Below, piece by piece: positions 7,427-15,677 of a stretch of DNA of 64,000 nt. Every line of letters starts with the position of its first letter. Within the stretch, counting starts at the first letter, position 1. The position numbers and the translations under genes were made by a program. Location of the stretch: the NCBI GenBank assembly GCA_050694175.1, contig JBOGXA010000008.1, positions 1-64,000 on the forward strand. The letters are read 5' to 3'. The notes beneath the pieces were generated by a model. It was not told the DNA's origin. It saw only the letters and a list, made by a program, of their open reading frames with translations, and searched no databases. The stretch is from JBOGXA01 sp050694175. Lineage in GTDB: Bacteria; Actinomycetota; CADDZG01; WHSQ01.

Positions 7427-8422
7427 ATGACTTCTGATCCTCGGGACCTCCTGCGCGAACTGGATGGGCGCGAGCGCGCCATCCTGATCGCCATATACGA
7501 GCACAAGGTGCTCTTGACCGCACACGTGAAGGCGATGTTCTTCACGTCGCTTCGTCGCGCTCAAGATCGGCTGCGCCATCTCGTAAGGCTCGGCCTCATC
7601 GAGACCTGGTACCCGCCCCAGCCACGCGGCACGGGCAAGGCGCCCGGACATCACACCCTGACGGAGAGTGGAGCCCAAGTGGTGGCATCGCTCCTAGGTA
7701 TCGCGCGTTCGGAGCTCCGGTGGGTGGAGCGAGATGCAGAGGACCGCGAGAACGACGCCTACCTTGCGCACCGCCTCGGGATCAACTCGTTCTTCTGCAC
7801 GCTGATCGAGGCCGGCAGGCAGTACGAGGGCCACGGCCTGTACAAATGGGTGCCGGAGCGCACGGTCAGGACCGCCGACGGATGGATACGCCCTGACAGC
7901 TACGGCGTCTACCTGCACCCGCAGGGCGCGTGCGACTTCTATTTCGAGTACGACAGAGGGACCGAGACGACAAGACAGCTTGCGAGCAAGCTCGCGGGCT
8001 ACATCGGCGTGGCGCGGGACTGGACCGGCCACGGTACGAAGCACTTCCCCTGCGTGCTGATCCTGGTGCCGAACCATCGGCGGGAGAGAACCGTGAACGT
8101 TGCGTTCACTGATGCACTCGCCCGCTTCAAGAACCCTGGTGGGTTCGCGGGGCTGCCGTTCTACGTCGCGAGCGAGCAGCAGGCCGCGGAGCGCGGGGTG
8201 CTCGGCCGGGTATGGGCTCCGATTCCGGGGCTCGAGCGCAGGTTGTCGATCACGGAACTGCCAAGCAAGGAAGGGATGGACTATGAGCTATCAGATTGCA
8301 TCGGGCGCAGCTTCACAGAGGACAAGTGGGCGCACCTCAGTCCGTTGTCGCGCCGGCCACGGTTTCCGACCGGAGCGCCTCCGGGTGACGAGGAGCCACC
8401 CAACGAGGGGGTGGTCGCCTGA
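7427..8422 (+). CDS. Replic_Relax-type (replication-relaxation) protein of a mobile element
   Basis: ATG 7427 follows AGGAAAGG; an upstream in-frame GTG would add 13 residues. In the 331-residue product, residues about 10-90 form a winged-helix: ERAILIAIYEHKVLLTAHVK, then RRAQDRLRHLVRLGLIE and a wing ending HTLTESGAQVV. Residues 105-270 carry the family's second domain, with WVPERTVR, GWIRPDSYG and FYFEYDRGTE, the latter like a nuclease-fold remnant. Such proteins are encoded on actinobacterial plasmids and integrative elements near recombinases and relaxation functions. Here a serine recombinase follows within 220 bp, supporting a mobile-element origin. Confidence 0.7.
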   Translation: MTSDPRDLLRELDGRERAILIAIYEHKVLLTAHVKAMFFTSLRRAQDRLRHLVRLGLIETWYPPQPRGTGKAPGHHTLTESGAQVVASLLGIARSELRWVERDAEDRENDAYLAHRLGINSFFCTLIEAGRQYEGHGLYKWVPERTVRTADGWIRPDSYGVYLHPQGACDFYFEYDRGTETTRQLASKLAGYIGVARDWTGHGTKHFPCVLILVPNHRRERTVNVAFTDALARFKNPGGFAGLPFYVASEQQAAERGVLGRVWAPIPGLERRLSITELPSKEGMDYELSDCIGRSFTEDKWAHLSPLSRRPRFPTGAPPGDEEPPNEGVVA

Positions 8423-8445
8423 CCAAGCGGGACGAACCAACGGTC

Positions 8446-8643
8446 GTGGTCGAGATCGTCCCCGCCCTGCCAGAGGAGGCCGATGCCCTGCGGACGAGGC
8501 AGCCTGCCGCGCTCAGGAGGTTCCTTGAGGCGGTGGTGGTAAATCGTCAGGCCGCGGGAGTGTCAGGCCTTACCGATAGCGTCGTGGCCAAGACGGAGTT
8601 GGGACAGGAGACGAACAAACGAGCGCAAGGAGGAACGAGATGA
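8446..8643 (+). CDS. Small hypothetical protein upstream of recombinase
   Basis: The 65-residue frame from GTG 8446 ends in an ATGA overlap with the recombinase start, the usual sign of translational coupling. The first half is acidic (MVEIVPALPEEADALRTRQP). The second half is polar with no transmembrane segment. No clear ribosome site precedes the GTG, so the true start could lie near the end of the previous gene. Small ORFs in this position are common beside serine recombinases; no function is known. Confidence 0.5.
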   Translation: MVEIVPALPEEADALRTRQPAALRRFLEAVVVNRQAAGVSGLTDSVVAKTELGQETNKRAQGGTR

Positions 8644-10373
8644 GAGCGACGACACATGAAGAGAAGGTCGCCGAGGTGTCCATGCGCTTTGCGTTCTACG
8701 GGCGCGTCTCGACCGAGGACAACCAGGACCCGACCTTGAGTCTGCCGCGCCAGCTCGCCAACTGCGAGAGGGCGGTTGAGGAAGCGGGCGGACGCGTCGT
8801 GGCGCACTTCTACGACGTCGAGTCGGGAGCGATGCGCCTCGATCAACGCGGCTCGGGCAAGGGGTTGCAAGGCTTCGACATACCGATACCGAGGGACGGA
8901 GGTGTTTCCAGTCTGATCGAGGAGGCCTCGTCGCGGGGGTTCGACGCGGTCGTGTGCGAGTCGATCAACCGGCTTAGCCGTAACCCGTCGGTGACGTTCC
9001 GGGTCGAGGAGCAGCTTGCAGATGAAGGCGTGAGGCTGTGGGCGATCGACGAGCCGTTCGATGAATCGTTCGGTTCGATCGTTCTGCGCCACGTCAACGT
9101 CGGGCTCGCGCGCGGCTACCTGTACGAGCTCAAGGTGAAATCTCGTCAGGGCATCGAAACCGCGGCCAAGCAGGGACGCCACGCGGGCGGAAAGGCTCTG
9201 TACGGGTACCGGTTCGCGGAGTTTCCACACCCGAACCCGCACAAGGCGGAGCAGGGATTGAAGGTCAAGGTGTTGGAGCCGGACCCGGTGACCGCGCCGG
9301 TCGTGAAGATGGTCTTTCACGACTACGTCGTCAACGGACTGACGATCACCGAGATCGAGAAGAAACTGAACAGCGACCTGGAGCGTTACCCGCCGCCGCA
9401 GTCGCCCGACCCAAAGAGAAGGACCGGGATGTGGGGACGATCGAGCGTATGGGAGATCCTGCACAACCCGAAGCACACGGGCTATCAGGTGTGGAACCGG
9501 AGGCAGCGAAAGCGCGGAGGAAGGATCAACCCGCCCGAGAAGTGGGTGTGGTCGGATGAGCCCGCGCACGAAAGCCTCGTGTCACGCGAGATGTTCGACC
9601 GGGCCAACGTCACGGCGATAAAGCGCGACAACGTGACCAAGGCGGCAGAGGGCCACGATGAATACCGCAAGCACACCTACGTGCTGCGGTCGTTCCTCCG
9701 CTGCAGGATATGCGGTCTGCGGATGCACGGCAACGTGCGCCGAGGCAGGAACGGTGCGTACTACACGTGCGAGCTGAATCGCCGGCAAGCATCGCTAGTT
9801 CCAGAGGAGCACCCGCGCACGGTCTATTTGCGGGAGGACAAGGCAGGGGAGAAGGTCGTCGAGTTCCTGAGCACGCATGTGTTCGGGCCCGAGCGCGTGG
9901 ACGCGCTGAGGAGAGCACTTGCGACCACGGCTCCCGAGGCCGACAAGGCTCAAGCAGAGGTCGAGCATCTGCGCGGCGAGCTGGCGGGCTTGCAGACGAG
10001 GATCAAACGACTCGTCACCAACCTGGAGGCCGAGGAGCCGGGCAGCGAGATCGCGGCCGATATCCGGGCGCGCATGGATGAGTTGGCGAGGTTCAGAAGC
10101 AAGAAGCAGGCTCAGTTGGAGGCCGCGGGGAAGGAGGCGATGCAGGTCCCGGACCCGGAGTCGGCCGAAGCTCTTGTGGCCGCTCTGCCGCTTCTGGACG
10201 TGGACTGGCAGCTTGTGAGCGATCAGGAGTTCCGCGCTTTGCTTACGGCTCTCAACTTTGAGGCGAGCTACGACCCGACGAAGCGCGAGCTGACCATCAG
10301 GGTGACGTTGGTTCCAGAGCTGACGCATCCTGATGGGCCGCGCGCTCCCCTTTTGTTTGTGCCCCCGGCATGA
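8640..10373 (+). CDS. Large serine recombinase (site-specific integrase)
   Basis: AAGGAGG sits just before ATG 8640. The 577-residue product has the full large-serine-recombinase layout. An N-terminal resolvase domain (about 14-165) carries nucleophile Ser in FYGRVSTEDNQ and conserved ESINRLSRN. A recombinase DNA-binding domain (about 175-300) has GGKALYGYRF and SSVWEILHNPKHTG. A zinc-ribbon with RCRICGLRMHG and a later YYTC follows (about 355-390), then a coiled coil (about 430-500) typical of att-site synapsis control. It appears intact, so it may still catalyse integration or excision. It is followed immediately by three 13-bp repeats. Confidence 0.92.
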   Translation: MRATTHEEKVAEVSMRFAFYGRVSTEDNQDPTLSLPRQLANCERAVEEAGGRVVAHFYDVESGAMRLDQRGSGKGLQGFDIPIPRDGGVSSLIEEASSRGFDAVVCESINRLSRNPSVTFRVEEQLADEGVRLWAIDEPFDESFGSIVLRHVNVGLARGYLYELKVKSRQGIETAAKQGRHAGGKALYGYRFAEFPHPNPHKAEQGLKVKVLEPDPVTAPVVKMVFHDYVVNGLTITEIEKKLNSDLERYPPPQSPDPKRRTGMWGRSSVWEILHNPKHTGYQVWNRRQRKRGGRINPPEKWVWSDEPAHESLVSREMFDRANVTAIKRDNVTKAAEGHDEYRKHTYVLRSFLRCRICGLRMHGNVRRGRNGAYYTCELNRRQASLVPEEHPRTVYLREDKAGEKVVEFLSTHVFGPERVDALRRALATTAPEADKAQAEVEHLRGELAGLQTRIKRLVTNLEAEEPGSEIAADIRARMDELARFRSKKQAQLEAAGKEAMQVPDPESAEALVAALPLLDVDWQLVSDQEFRALLTALNFEASYDPTKRELTIRVTLVPELTHPDGPRAPLLFVPPA

Positions 10374-10406
10374 TTCACCGGCATGATTCACACCCGGCAT
10401 GATTCA
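10365..10406. repeat. Three 13-bp repeats at the end of the recombinase gene
   Basis: CCGGCATGATTCA occurs at 10365-10377, 10378-10390 and 10394-10406. The first two are head-to-tail and the third is offset by 3 bases. The first copy contains the recombinase stop codon. Serine integrase genes usually lie beside their attachment site, so these copies may be duplicated core or arm sequence; equally they may be a short polymerase-slippage product. Confidence 0.7.
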
Positions 10407-10615
10407 GAGACCTAGCAGGATTCGAAAGGGGGCGTACTGCGGGACCGATTGGTACGCAACATGTTCCGTGAGAGGCCTTGGTGACGTCGAGATCGCGACC
10501 CTCGAGTGGGTGGGCGGAAGTCGATGAGCTGGTGACGCTCAGGGACTGTAAGACACTTCGAGGCCTGCCTACCTTGGTAGTTGGAAGTCGGACGAGAGAT
10601 GATGGCGCGAGGCTT

Positions 10616-11779
10616 TCAGGTCACGTGACGGACGACGACCGTTACCGGCCGGGACCGCACAGATGTGCTGGAGGGGTCCCACACTAGTTCCTCCAAAGCC
10701 TCTAGTCGTTCGTCCGGTAAATCTTCGTCCCATCTTTCATGGCATGCCGCCCGGAACCGATATACGCCTGGGCTTGCGGGTGCGTACTTCTCCGATGTCC
10801 TATCGGTGTCTCGAAGCCATGTCCTTTCCACGAATTCGGTGGGACGACGCCGCTTGCCATTAACGACAGGCGGATCCGCCTGCTCGAGTCTTACGTCGAA
10901 CACGTGAGTTGCTGGGGGCGCAGTTCCAGCCCAACTGACCGTGACTTCTGTGCCCGGACGAGTCACCCGGGGCCACGCCCAAGGACGCACGCGGATCCTC
11001 GGCACGTCCTTCCTCACCTGCAGGTAGGTCCGGATGGCCTGGATCAGCGGCACGATAACAGCCGCCTTGAAAGCGAGTATGAGCCAGCCGGCCAGCGCTC
11101 CGCTGTAGATGAGAGGGACGTTCCACTGGAGCGACTCGTTGATCATCAGCAGCGGAACCGCCTGCAAGAAGTGCCAAATGTAGAACGAGAGCACTTCATC
11201 CAACTTGACCGGGCACTGCTCGCAGGAGGGCGCGATCAGGTTCACAGCGTTCCAGTCAAGGAGCAGAAAGGTTACAACCGAGAAGACACTCAAGGCGAAA
11301 ACAAAGATAAGCGCGGCAACGATCAGTGGACTGAGCCAGCCAAGCAGCCCGTCACGCATGAGTCCCAAGAACAGCCGCCTTCGGTGTCCCTCCTCGAAGA
11401 GCCAGAAAAGTGCGAAACCTAAGACAGCCACGAACACCGGAAGTAAGGCGACGATCGCCCATGTGGGCCAGTTCTGCGCAGCCCAGATTGGGGAGAGGCC
11501 GTACATCATTCCGACGAAGATCACCAACGTGAGGAACCCGAGAAGGAGGCCGATGGTTGCCAAACCATCCCTCAGGACTCGCAGACTCGACAGTACGAAA
11601 TCCCGCAGAGGACTCACATCCTCATCTCGACGCGTCGAATCGGCAGATAACCGGGCTCCTCGTAGATAGTCACCAAGAGCGACAGGCTCTTCTATTGCAG
11701 CCCCTGCTGATGGTCCGGACAAGAGGCTGGGAATTCCCTCCAGGTGCACAGGACCGGCCGACAAAGGGTTCGGCACCAC
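10616..11779 (-). CDS. Membrane protein with C-terminal beta-domain, unknown function
   Basis: The 387-residue protein has a polar N-terminus (about 65 residues) and then five or six hydrophobic segments between residues 70 and 245 (for example TIGLLLGFLTLVIFVGMMYG, WAIVALLPVFVAVLGFALF, LIVAALIFVFALSVFSVVTF). A soluble C-terminal part of about 130 residues has beta-strand spacing like an Ig/fibronectin fold (TEVTVSWAGTAP ... GVYRFRAACHERWD). A CEQC pair lies in a loop between membrane helices. No family is recognised. It stands alone between the recombinase remnant and a rearrangement scar, so it may be cargo of the element. Confidence 0.6.
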   Translation of the reverse strand: MVPNPLSAGPVHLEGIPSLLSGPSAGAAIEEPVALGDYLRGARLSADSTRRDEDVSPLRDFVLSSLRVLRDGLATIGLLLGFLTLVIFVGMMYGLSPIWAAQNWPTWAIVALLPVFVAVLGFALFWLFEEGHRRRLFLGLMRDGLLGWLSPLIVAALIFVFALSVFSVVTFLLLDWNAVNLIAPSCEQCPVKLDEVLSFYIWHFLQAVPLLMINESLQWNVPLIYSGALAGWLILAFKAAVIVPLIQAIRTYLQVRKDVPRIRVRPWAWPRVTRPGTEVTVSWAGTAPPATHVFDVRLEQADPPVVNGKRRRPTEFVERTWLRDTDRTSEKYAPASPGVYRFRAACHERWDEDLPDERLEALEELVWDPSSTSVRSRPVTVVVRHVT

Positions 11780-11927
11780 CTCACCTCAGGAACATTCGCC
11801 AACACTTGGGCATCATGGCGAGTTGTCATGTAGGACCGTTGTAATTCATCTGTGTCCGCACGTCTTGACCCGAAAGCGTGGTTGAGACGGACAACGCCTT
11901 TTTTCGTCGGGGCGTCTAGTCATCGAG

Positions 11928-12032
11928 ATGAGCAAGCAGCCACTTGCAGTCGCTGTGGGGATGGCCCTAGCGGTCGTGTTCCTTGTTGGTTGTGAAAGCG
12001 ATGTAGGTGGATGGGTCCGTCCCGGGGTCTGA
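11928..12032 (+). pseudogene. Truncated lipoprotein gene (5' end only)
   Basis: ATG 11928 opens a perfect lipoprotein signal: MSKQPLAVAVGMALAVVF and then lipobox LVGC at residues 19-22. After only about six more plausible residues it runs into unrelated sequence and stops at TGA 12032. The 3' body is missing. The same 30 bases also cut off the sensor-kinase gene reading in from the other strand, pointing to one deletion or insertion junction near 12005-12024. Confidence 0.55.
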
Positions 12033-12407
12033 CCCCCTCAAGGCCAGCGTCGCGCCGGCAATCGTCAATAAAGCCGCCGGCAACGACATCTTGCGGGGGC
12101 GAGTCGACGCGACCGTGTATACGGCGATCAGCCCCGCCGGGCCGAGCACCACGAGATGGAATCCAAGCGCGGACACAGCCAGTCCTGAGACGACGTTGAT
12201 CGCCAAGACCGGTAGGGGCCAGATCCGCCGACCGGCGAGGCACAGGGTATGGACCGCAAGCAGGCAGACGGTGAGCGCGGCGCGCCAGTCTTCGACGTCG
12301 GCAAGCATGCTCAAACCGATGCTGATGCTCAACGCCAGCATGGCCAGGGCGAGGGCCGAGTCGAAGATCAGCGAGCGCCGGGAAAGCCGGCGTGCGCGGC
12401 GGTTCAC
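11967..12407 (-). pseudogene. Truncated sensor histidine kinase (membrane domain only)
   Basis: The 146-residue frame begins with a basic N-terminus (MNRRARRLSRRSLIFD) and then four hydrophobic segments, the pattern of the N-terminal membrane domain of actinobacterial NarL-partner sensor kinases. It ends about where the dimerisation and ATPase domains should begin, and the last 15 residues (from about STYIAFTTNK) come from the antisense of the neighbouring truncated lipoprotein gene. No HisKA or HATPase sequence is found nearby. It is therefore a gene fragment left by a rearrangement. Confidence 0.55.
12024..12036. repeat. REP-like palindrome at the truncation junction
   Basis: GGGGTCTGACCCC is a 13-base near-perfect palindrome located where the lipoprotein and kinase fragments meet. 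GGGGTC.GACCCC and related palindromes are common in REP elements and at ends of some insertion sequences, so it may be the footprint of the event that removed both gene ends. Confidence 0.4.
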
Positions 12408-12551
12408 GCGTACAGGCTACCGACAGCTCTATCACGCCTCATCGGCCGGTGGTCTGACTTCGCGAGTACTCCCGAGGGACTACGTCGCTGGTGCGCTAAA
12501 TGCCCGACACCACTCTTGTTGTTGTTCTCGTCCCTTGACGCCGGCGTCCCT

Positions 12552-14009
12552 CTAAAGCGCTCCCTTTTCGAACGGCCCCCAGATCGCGAACGTGAGGCCC
12601 GAGCTCGCCTGGATGTTCACGAACAGCACCTGTCCGTCGGGGCTGAACGTCGCCCCGGCGAACTCGTCGCCTTCCCGGCGCGGGATCGCGTTGCGGGCGA
12701 AGTCGAATATCTCGCCCTGTGGGGTGATGCCCCGCATGAAGTTCTCGACCGGCCCGTCCTCGCACAGCAGCGACGACTTCTTCGGGCTGATGCACATGTT
12801 GTCGGGCAGCTCGAGCACCGTTCGGCTTGGCGACTCGAACAGCAGCGTGAGCGTCGACTCGTTCGTGTCGTAAACCCACAGCTGCCCGAAGCCGTCGCCG
12901 TAGCCGGCAGGAGGAGGCTCGCCAGCAGGCGTGTCACCGCCCTGGGTGGACACGATGTAGACCTTGCCGGCGTCGAAGAAGATGCCCTCCAACCGGCTGA
13001 AGATCGCCGCCCCCTTGGCCCGGCCCTGGTCGCCGACGAACACGATCGCCTGGTTGTTGGTGGTGCCCGGAGCAAAGGTCTTGTCGGGCTCGTCGATGGT
13101 CACCCACTCGACGTCGTAGGTGACGCCGGGCGTCTGGCCCTTGTCGAGGACGGCGTTGGAGATGCCCGCGACCTTGAGCATTTCGAGGCGTCCGCCGTTC
13201 ATGAGTCGCCCAACCCGGGCCGGGTTGCGAGGCGCGACATAGCGATAGAAGCCTGACGGGAAGTCGAAGTTGTCCTCGGTCTGATAGAGGATGCCGGTGG
13301 CGGGATCGACGTCGACCGCTTCGTGCGCGAAGCGTCCGGCCGAGGTTATGGCCTGCAGCTTGCGGTGCTCGCCCGGCCCCCACGACGCCGGCACCTCGAA
13401 GACGTAGCCGTGCTGGCGCTGGAGCAGGGTGTTGTCGCCGCCGGTGAAGTCCGGCCCCACGTCCGGGCCGTTGATGGTCTCCTCACATGTGATCCAAGTG
13501 CCCCACGGCGTCGCGCCGCCGGCGCAGTTCATCTGCGTGCCGTTGCAGCTCACCCACGACTGGACCTGGTCCGCCGTCGGAGTGACCTCGAGGGTCATCG
13601 TGCCGCCCTGCGCCATCTTGTCGTAGGCCTTCTGCCGGTTTCCGAAGGCGGGACCGGGCCCGTTGATCTCGTGGTTGCGGACGAGCCGGTAGCGCCCGTC
13701 GCCCCACGGGAATACGGCCATGCCGTCGTGGCGGCCGGGCGTGATGATGCCGTCGGTCGACGGCGTGCCGGTGGCGGCGAAGCTCCGGTACTGGAAGCCT
13801 TCGGGCAGGTGCAAGCGCACCGCCCCATCGGCGAGGTCGGGCACGGGACCTATGGGTCCGTAGCCGCCGTTGTTGGGCGCCACGCCGGGCGAGCCGACGG
13901 CGAGCGCACCGCGTGCGAACACCGCCTGCAAGGGCCCGGACAGGGCTGCCAGTCCGGCTGCGGACAAACCGGCACGGCGAAGAAAGGCACGGCGATCGAT
14001 GACTGTCAT
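12552..14009 (-). CDS. Tat-exported PhoX/DUF839-family phosphatase
   Basis: ATG 14009 is preferred since AAGGGGGT precedes it; the longer frame adds 12 unlikely residues. The 485-residue protein opens with a twin-arginine signal, DRRAFLRRAGLSAAG, so it is exported folded. The body matches the PhoX family: LPEGFQYRSFAATG, DGMAVFPWGDG, RLVRNHEI, WGTWITCEET, HEAVDVDPATGILYQTED and DNMCISPKKSSLLCEDGP. Known PhoX enzymes are Ca2+/Fe-dependent alkaline phosphatases that release phosphate from organic esters. The length fits the shorter DUF839 proteins. It stands alone; no Pho-box-like repeat was recognised upstream. Confidence 0.85.
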   Translation of the reverse strand: MTVIDRRAFLRRAGLSAAGLAALSGPLQAVFARGALAVGSPGVAPNNGGYGPIGPVPDLADGAVRLHLPEGFQYRSFAATGTPSTDGIITPGRHDGMAVFPWGDGRYRLVRNHEINGPGPAFGNRQKAYDKMAQGGTMTLEVTPTADQVQSWVSCNGTQMNCAGGATPWGTWITCEETINGPDVGPDFTGGDNTLLQRQHGYVFEVPASWGPGEHRKLQAITSAGRFAHEAVDVDPATGILYQTEDNFDFPSGFYRYVAPRNPARVGRLMNGGRLEMLKVAGISNAVLDKGQTPGVTYDVEWVTIDEPDKTFAPGTTNNQAIVFVGDQGRAKGAAIFSRLEGIFFDAGKVYIVSTQGGDTPAGEPPPAGYGDGFGQLWVYDTNESTLTLLFESPSRTVLELPDNMCISPKKSSLLCEDGPVENFMRGITPQGEIFDFARNAIPRREGDEFAGATFSPDGQVLFVNIQASSGLTFAIWGPFEKGAL

Positions 14010-14417
14010 GAAAGGACCCCCTTGTCGCTCGTAGAGACCCGTCAAGAGTAATGAACCGTCAAGGCTACTTCTAGGGGGATTGCCATCAGCATTCGGTGTA
14101 ACAATCGCCCGGTGCGCATAGCGACCTATCGCCCCGCGGGCCTAGTTCTCACCGAGCACGAGGGTCCTACCCGACCCGGCCGACCCCGTTCATCCGCACC
14201 GACGAGGAGAGAACCACGTCGACCGGGCAGTAAAAGCCTATGCAGCTGGGCCCCCGCAGCCCGCGGGGCCGCCAGCTACCGACGGTGCGGACGCTTACCC
14301 CGCGAAACCGTAAATGCAGCCCCGGCCGTGTCGCTACGGGCTCGGCACGATGCTAAGGCCTAAGCCGACCAGGAGTGTAGTTGCGCCTGCGAACGTAACC
14401 AGCATTGAGACCTACAC
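14010..14417. other. Non-coding stretch, no feature recognised
   Basis: This 408-base gap between PhoX (reading away) and the next minus-strand gene holds no frame with a credible domain. It contains several short GC-rich complementary stretches (for example near 14255-14275) but no hairpin with a T tract and no riboswitch core that I can identify. Confidence 0.4.
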
Positions 14418-14675
14418 CTAACAAAAGTCTGGCGTGACGATCAGCCCCCCAACAGTGGCCGGTGACCCGGTGTGCACGTTGAAATGGAAGTTGAGAAAGG
14501 CGCCTTGCGCCTTCTCTCCCAGTTCGCACCGATGCGGCCCGACCTGAACCACTTCCCCAGTACCCGGGACCGTGACGAAGTGGTCATGGGGCGGCGGCGG
14601 CGCCTGGGCCGGCGCCGGCGCCGCCATCACGGCGAGCACCAACAGCAGTACGAAAACCATGAGGATCCTTCGCAT
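14418..14675 (-). CDS. Small exported protein (85 aa)
   Basis: GGGGGTGG lies just ahead of ATG 14675. The product begins with a classic Sec signal (MRRILMVFVLLLVLAVMAA, cut after PAQA near residue 24). About 60 mature residues follow, with a Pro-rich linker, HDHFVTVPGTGEVVQVGPH and FNFHFNVHTG-type beta strands, and two cysteines. The final cysteine is the last residue. It has His-rich patches but no known motif. It is alone and oppositely oriented to nothing close by. Function is unknown. Confidence 0.65.
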   Translation of the reverse strand: MRRILMVFVLLLVLAVMAAPAPAQAPPPPHDHFVTVPGTGEVVQVGPHRCELGEKAQGAFLNFHFNVHTGSPATVGGLIVTPDFC

Positions 14676-14982
14676 ATTCCACCCCCCGGTTAAAGCAGGA
14701 TGGGCTCGTGCGCCCCCGACTCGGCTCTCACCCTACTCCTCCAAGTTGACAGGCGTAATGCTCGTCCCTCACGCCTCGTACGGCTTCACCGAGGGGCGTC
14801 AGCGTCTCGCCCGACCACCCAGAAGATGTCCAGGCTGGCCTTGTCGCGCTTGATCAGCTCCTCGTATGAGAAAGCCTTGAAGCGCTTCGATTCAGTCCGT
14901 TCGTGGCGGTTCTCAGGTGTGTGAAGTCTCGAGACGCGGGGCCCCGAGACTTCACAGCTTCTTAGGACCTAACGGACCGCAG
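14676..14982. repeat. Intergenic region with an 11-bp inverted repeat
   Basis: GTGAAGTCTCG (14921-14931) and its exact complement CGAGACTTCAC (14945-14955) enclose 13 bases, forming a strong hairpin 28 bases beyond the stop of the next minus-strand gene. There is no T tract, so it is either a 3' mRNA-stabilising structure or a protein-binding palindrome. Nothing else is seen in this 307-base gap. Confidence 0.55.
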
Positions 14983-15444
14983 CTAGCCGCAGTCCGCTGT
15001 GAACCGCTCGAACTCCGACGTGACGTCTCCCTTGGCGTTCACGGTGAAGTGGGCGACGCCTTTAAGCCGCAGCTTCGAACCATCGTCGCCCTTGCCCGTG
15101 GCGCTGAACGTAAAGGTTCCATTGAACGACTTGGTGTTCGAGTTCTCTCCGAACCAGATCGTGAACCTGCCCGTGTAGGTTACGCCGGCATCCGTTGCAG
15201 TGAACCTGCCGACCTGTGTGCCCGTTATGTGGTAGCGGCCGTCGTCGAACTCCGTGATGTGAAAGACGCTCTTGCCCCTGATGTGAATGGGTACGACCGC
15301 GCCGCTGCAAAGCGTGTCAAATTCCGTCGTGTCGAACGTCTCGCGAATGGTCTCGGTTGTCGGCGGCTGTGCTAGCACCGCGGCGGGGAGTAGCCCCCAC
15401 ACCGCCAAGATGAAAACCGACAAAAATCGGGCTTTACTCTTCAT
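14983..15444 (-). CDS. Exported protein of unknown function
   Basis: ATG 15444 is chosen because GGGGGTGACC precedes it. The 153-residue product has a Sec signal (FLSVFILAVWGLLPAAVLAQ, cut near residue 25). The mature protein is all-beta: alternating polar/hydrophobic strands such as SVFHITEFDDGRYHITGTQVG, YTGRFTIWFGEN and FNGTFTFSATGKG. Two cysteines (TLCSG and the C-terminal ADCG) would join the ends. The pattern of short antiparallel strands resembles lipocalin-like or YceI-like beta-barrels found as exported actinobacterial proteins, but no family is certain. Confidence 0.7.
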   Translation of the reverse strand: MKSKARFLSVFILAVWGLLPAAVLAQPPTTETIRETFDTTEFDTLCSGAVVPIHIRGKSVFHITEFDDGRYHITGTQVGRFTATDAGVTYTGRFTIWFGENSNTKSFNGTFTFSATGKGDDGSKLRLKGVAHFTVNAKGDVTSEFERFTADCG

Positions 15445-15677
15445 GGTCACCCCCGTTGAGCTCCCGCGCCCTTGCGGGCGCCTATCGGGATCATTGTGGG
15501 ATGCCGGGAGGGGTGCCGCCAGAGGGTTTAAGAGATGATTCGTGCTTTGTGTGATTCGTGCCTTGGGTGTCGGCTAGGTGAGAATTCGCGCGGAGGGCGA
15601 TCCCAGCCTGGCCATGGCGGGGTTCGCCCGGTGCGGGTTCCGCCGGGGGAAGCCACAGATTGACGATCGGATGATCC

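Noticed and set aside
12249..13256. 335-codon open frame on the + strand opposite PhoX
   Set aside because: It has no domain pattern and is explained as the antisense of PhoX in high-GC DNA, as are similar long frames opposite korA, UPF0182 and MetE-like genes.
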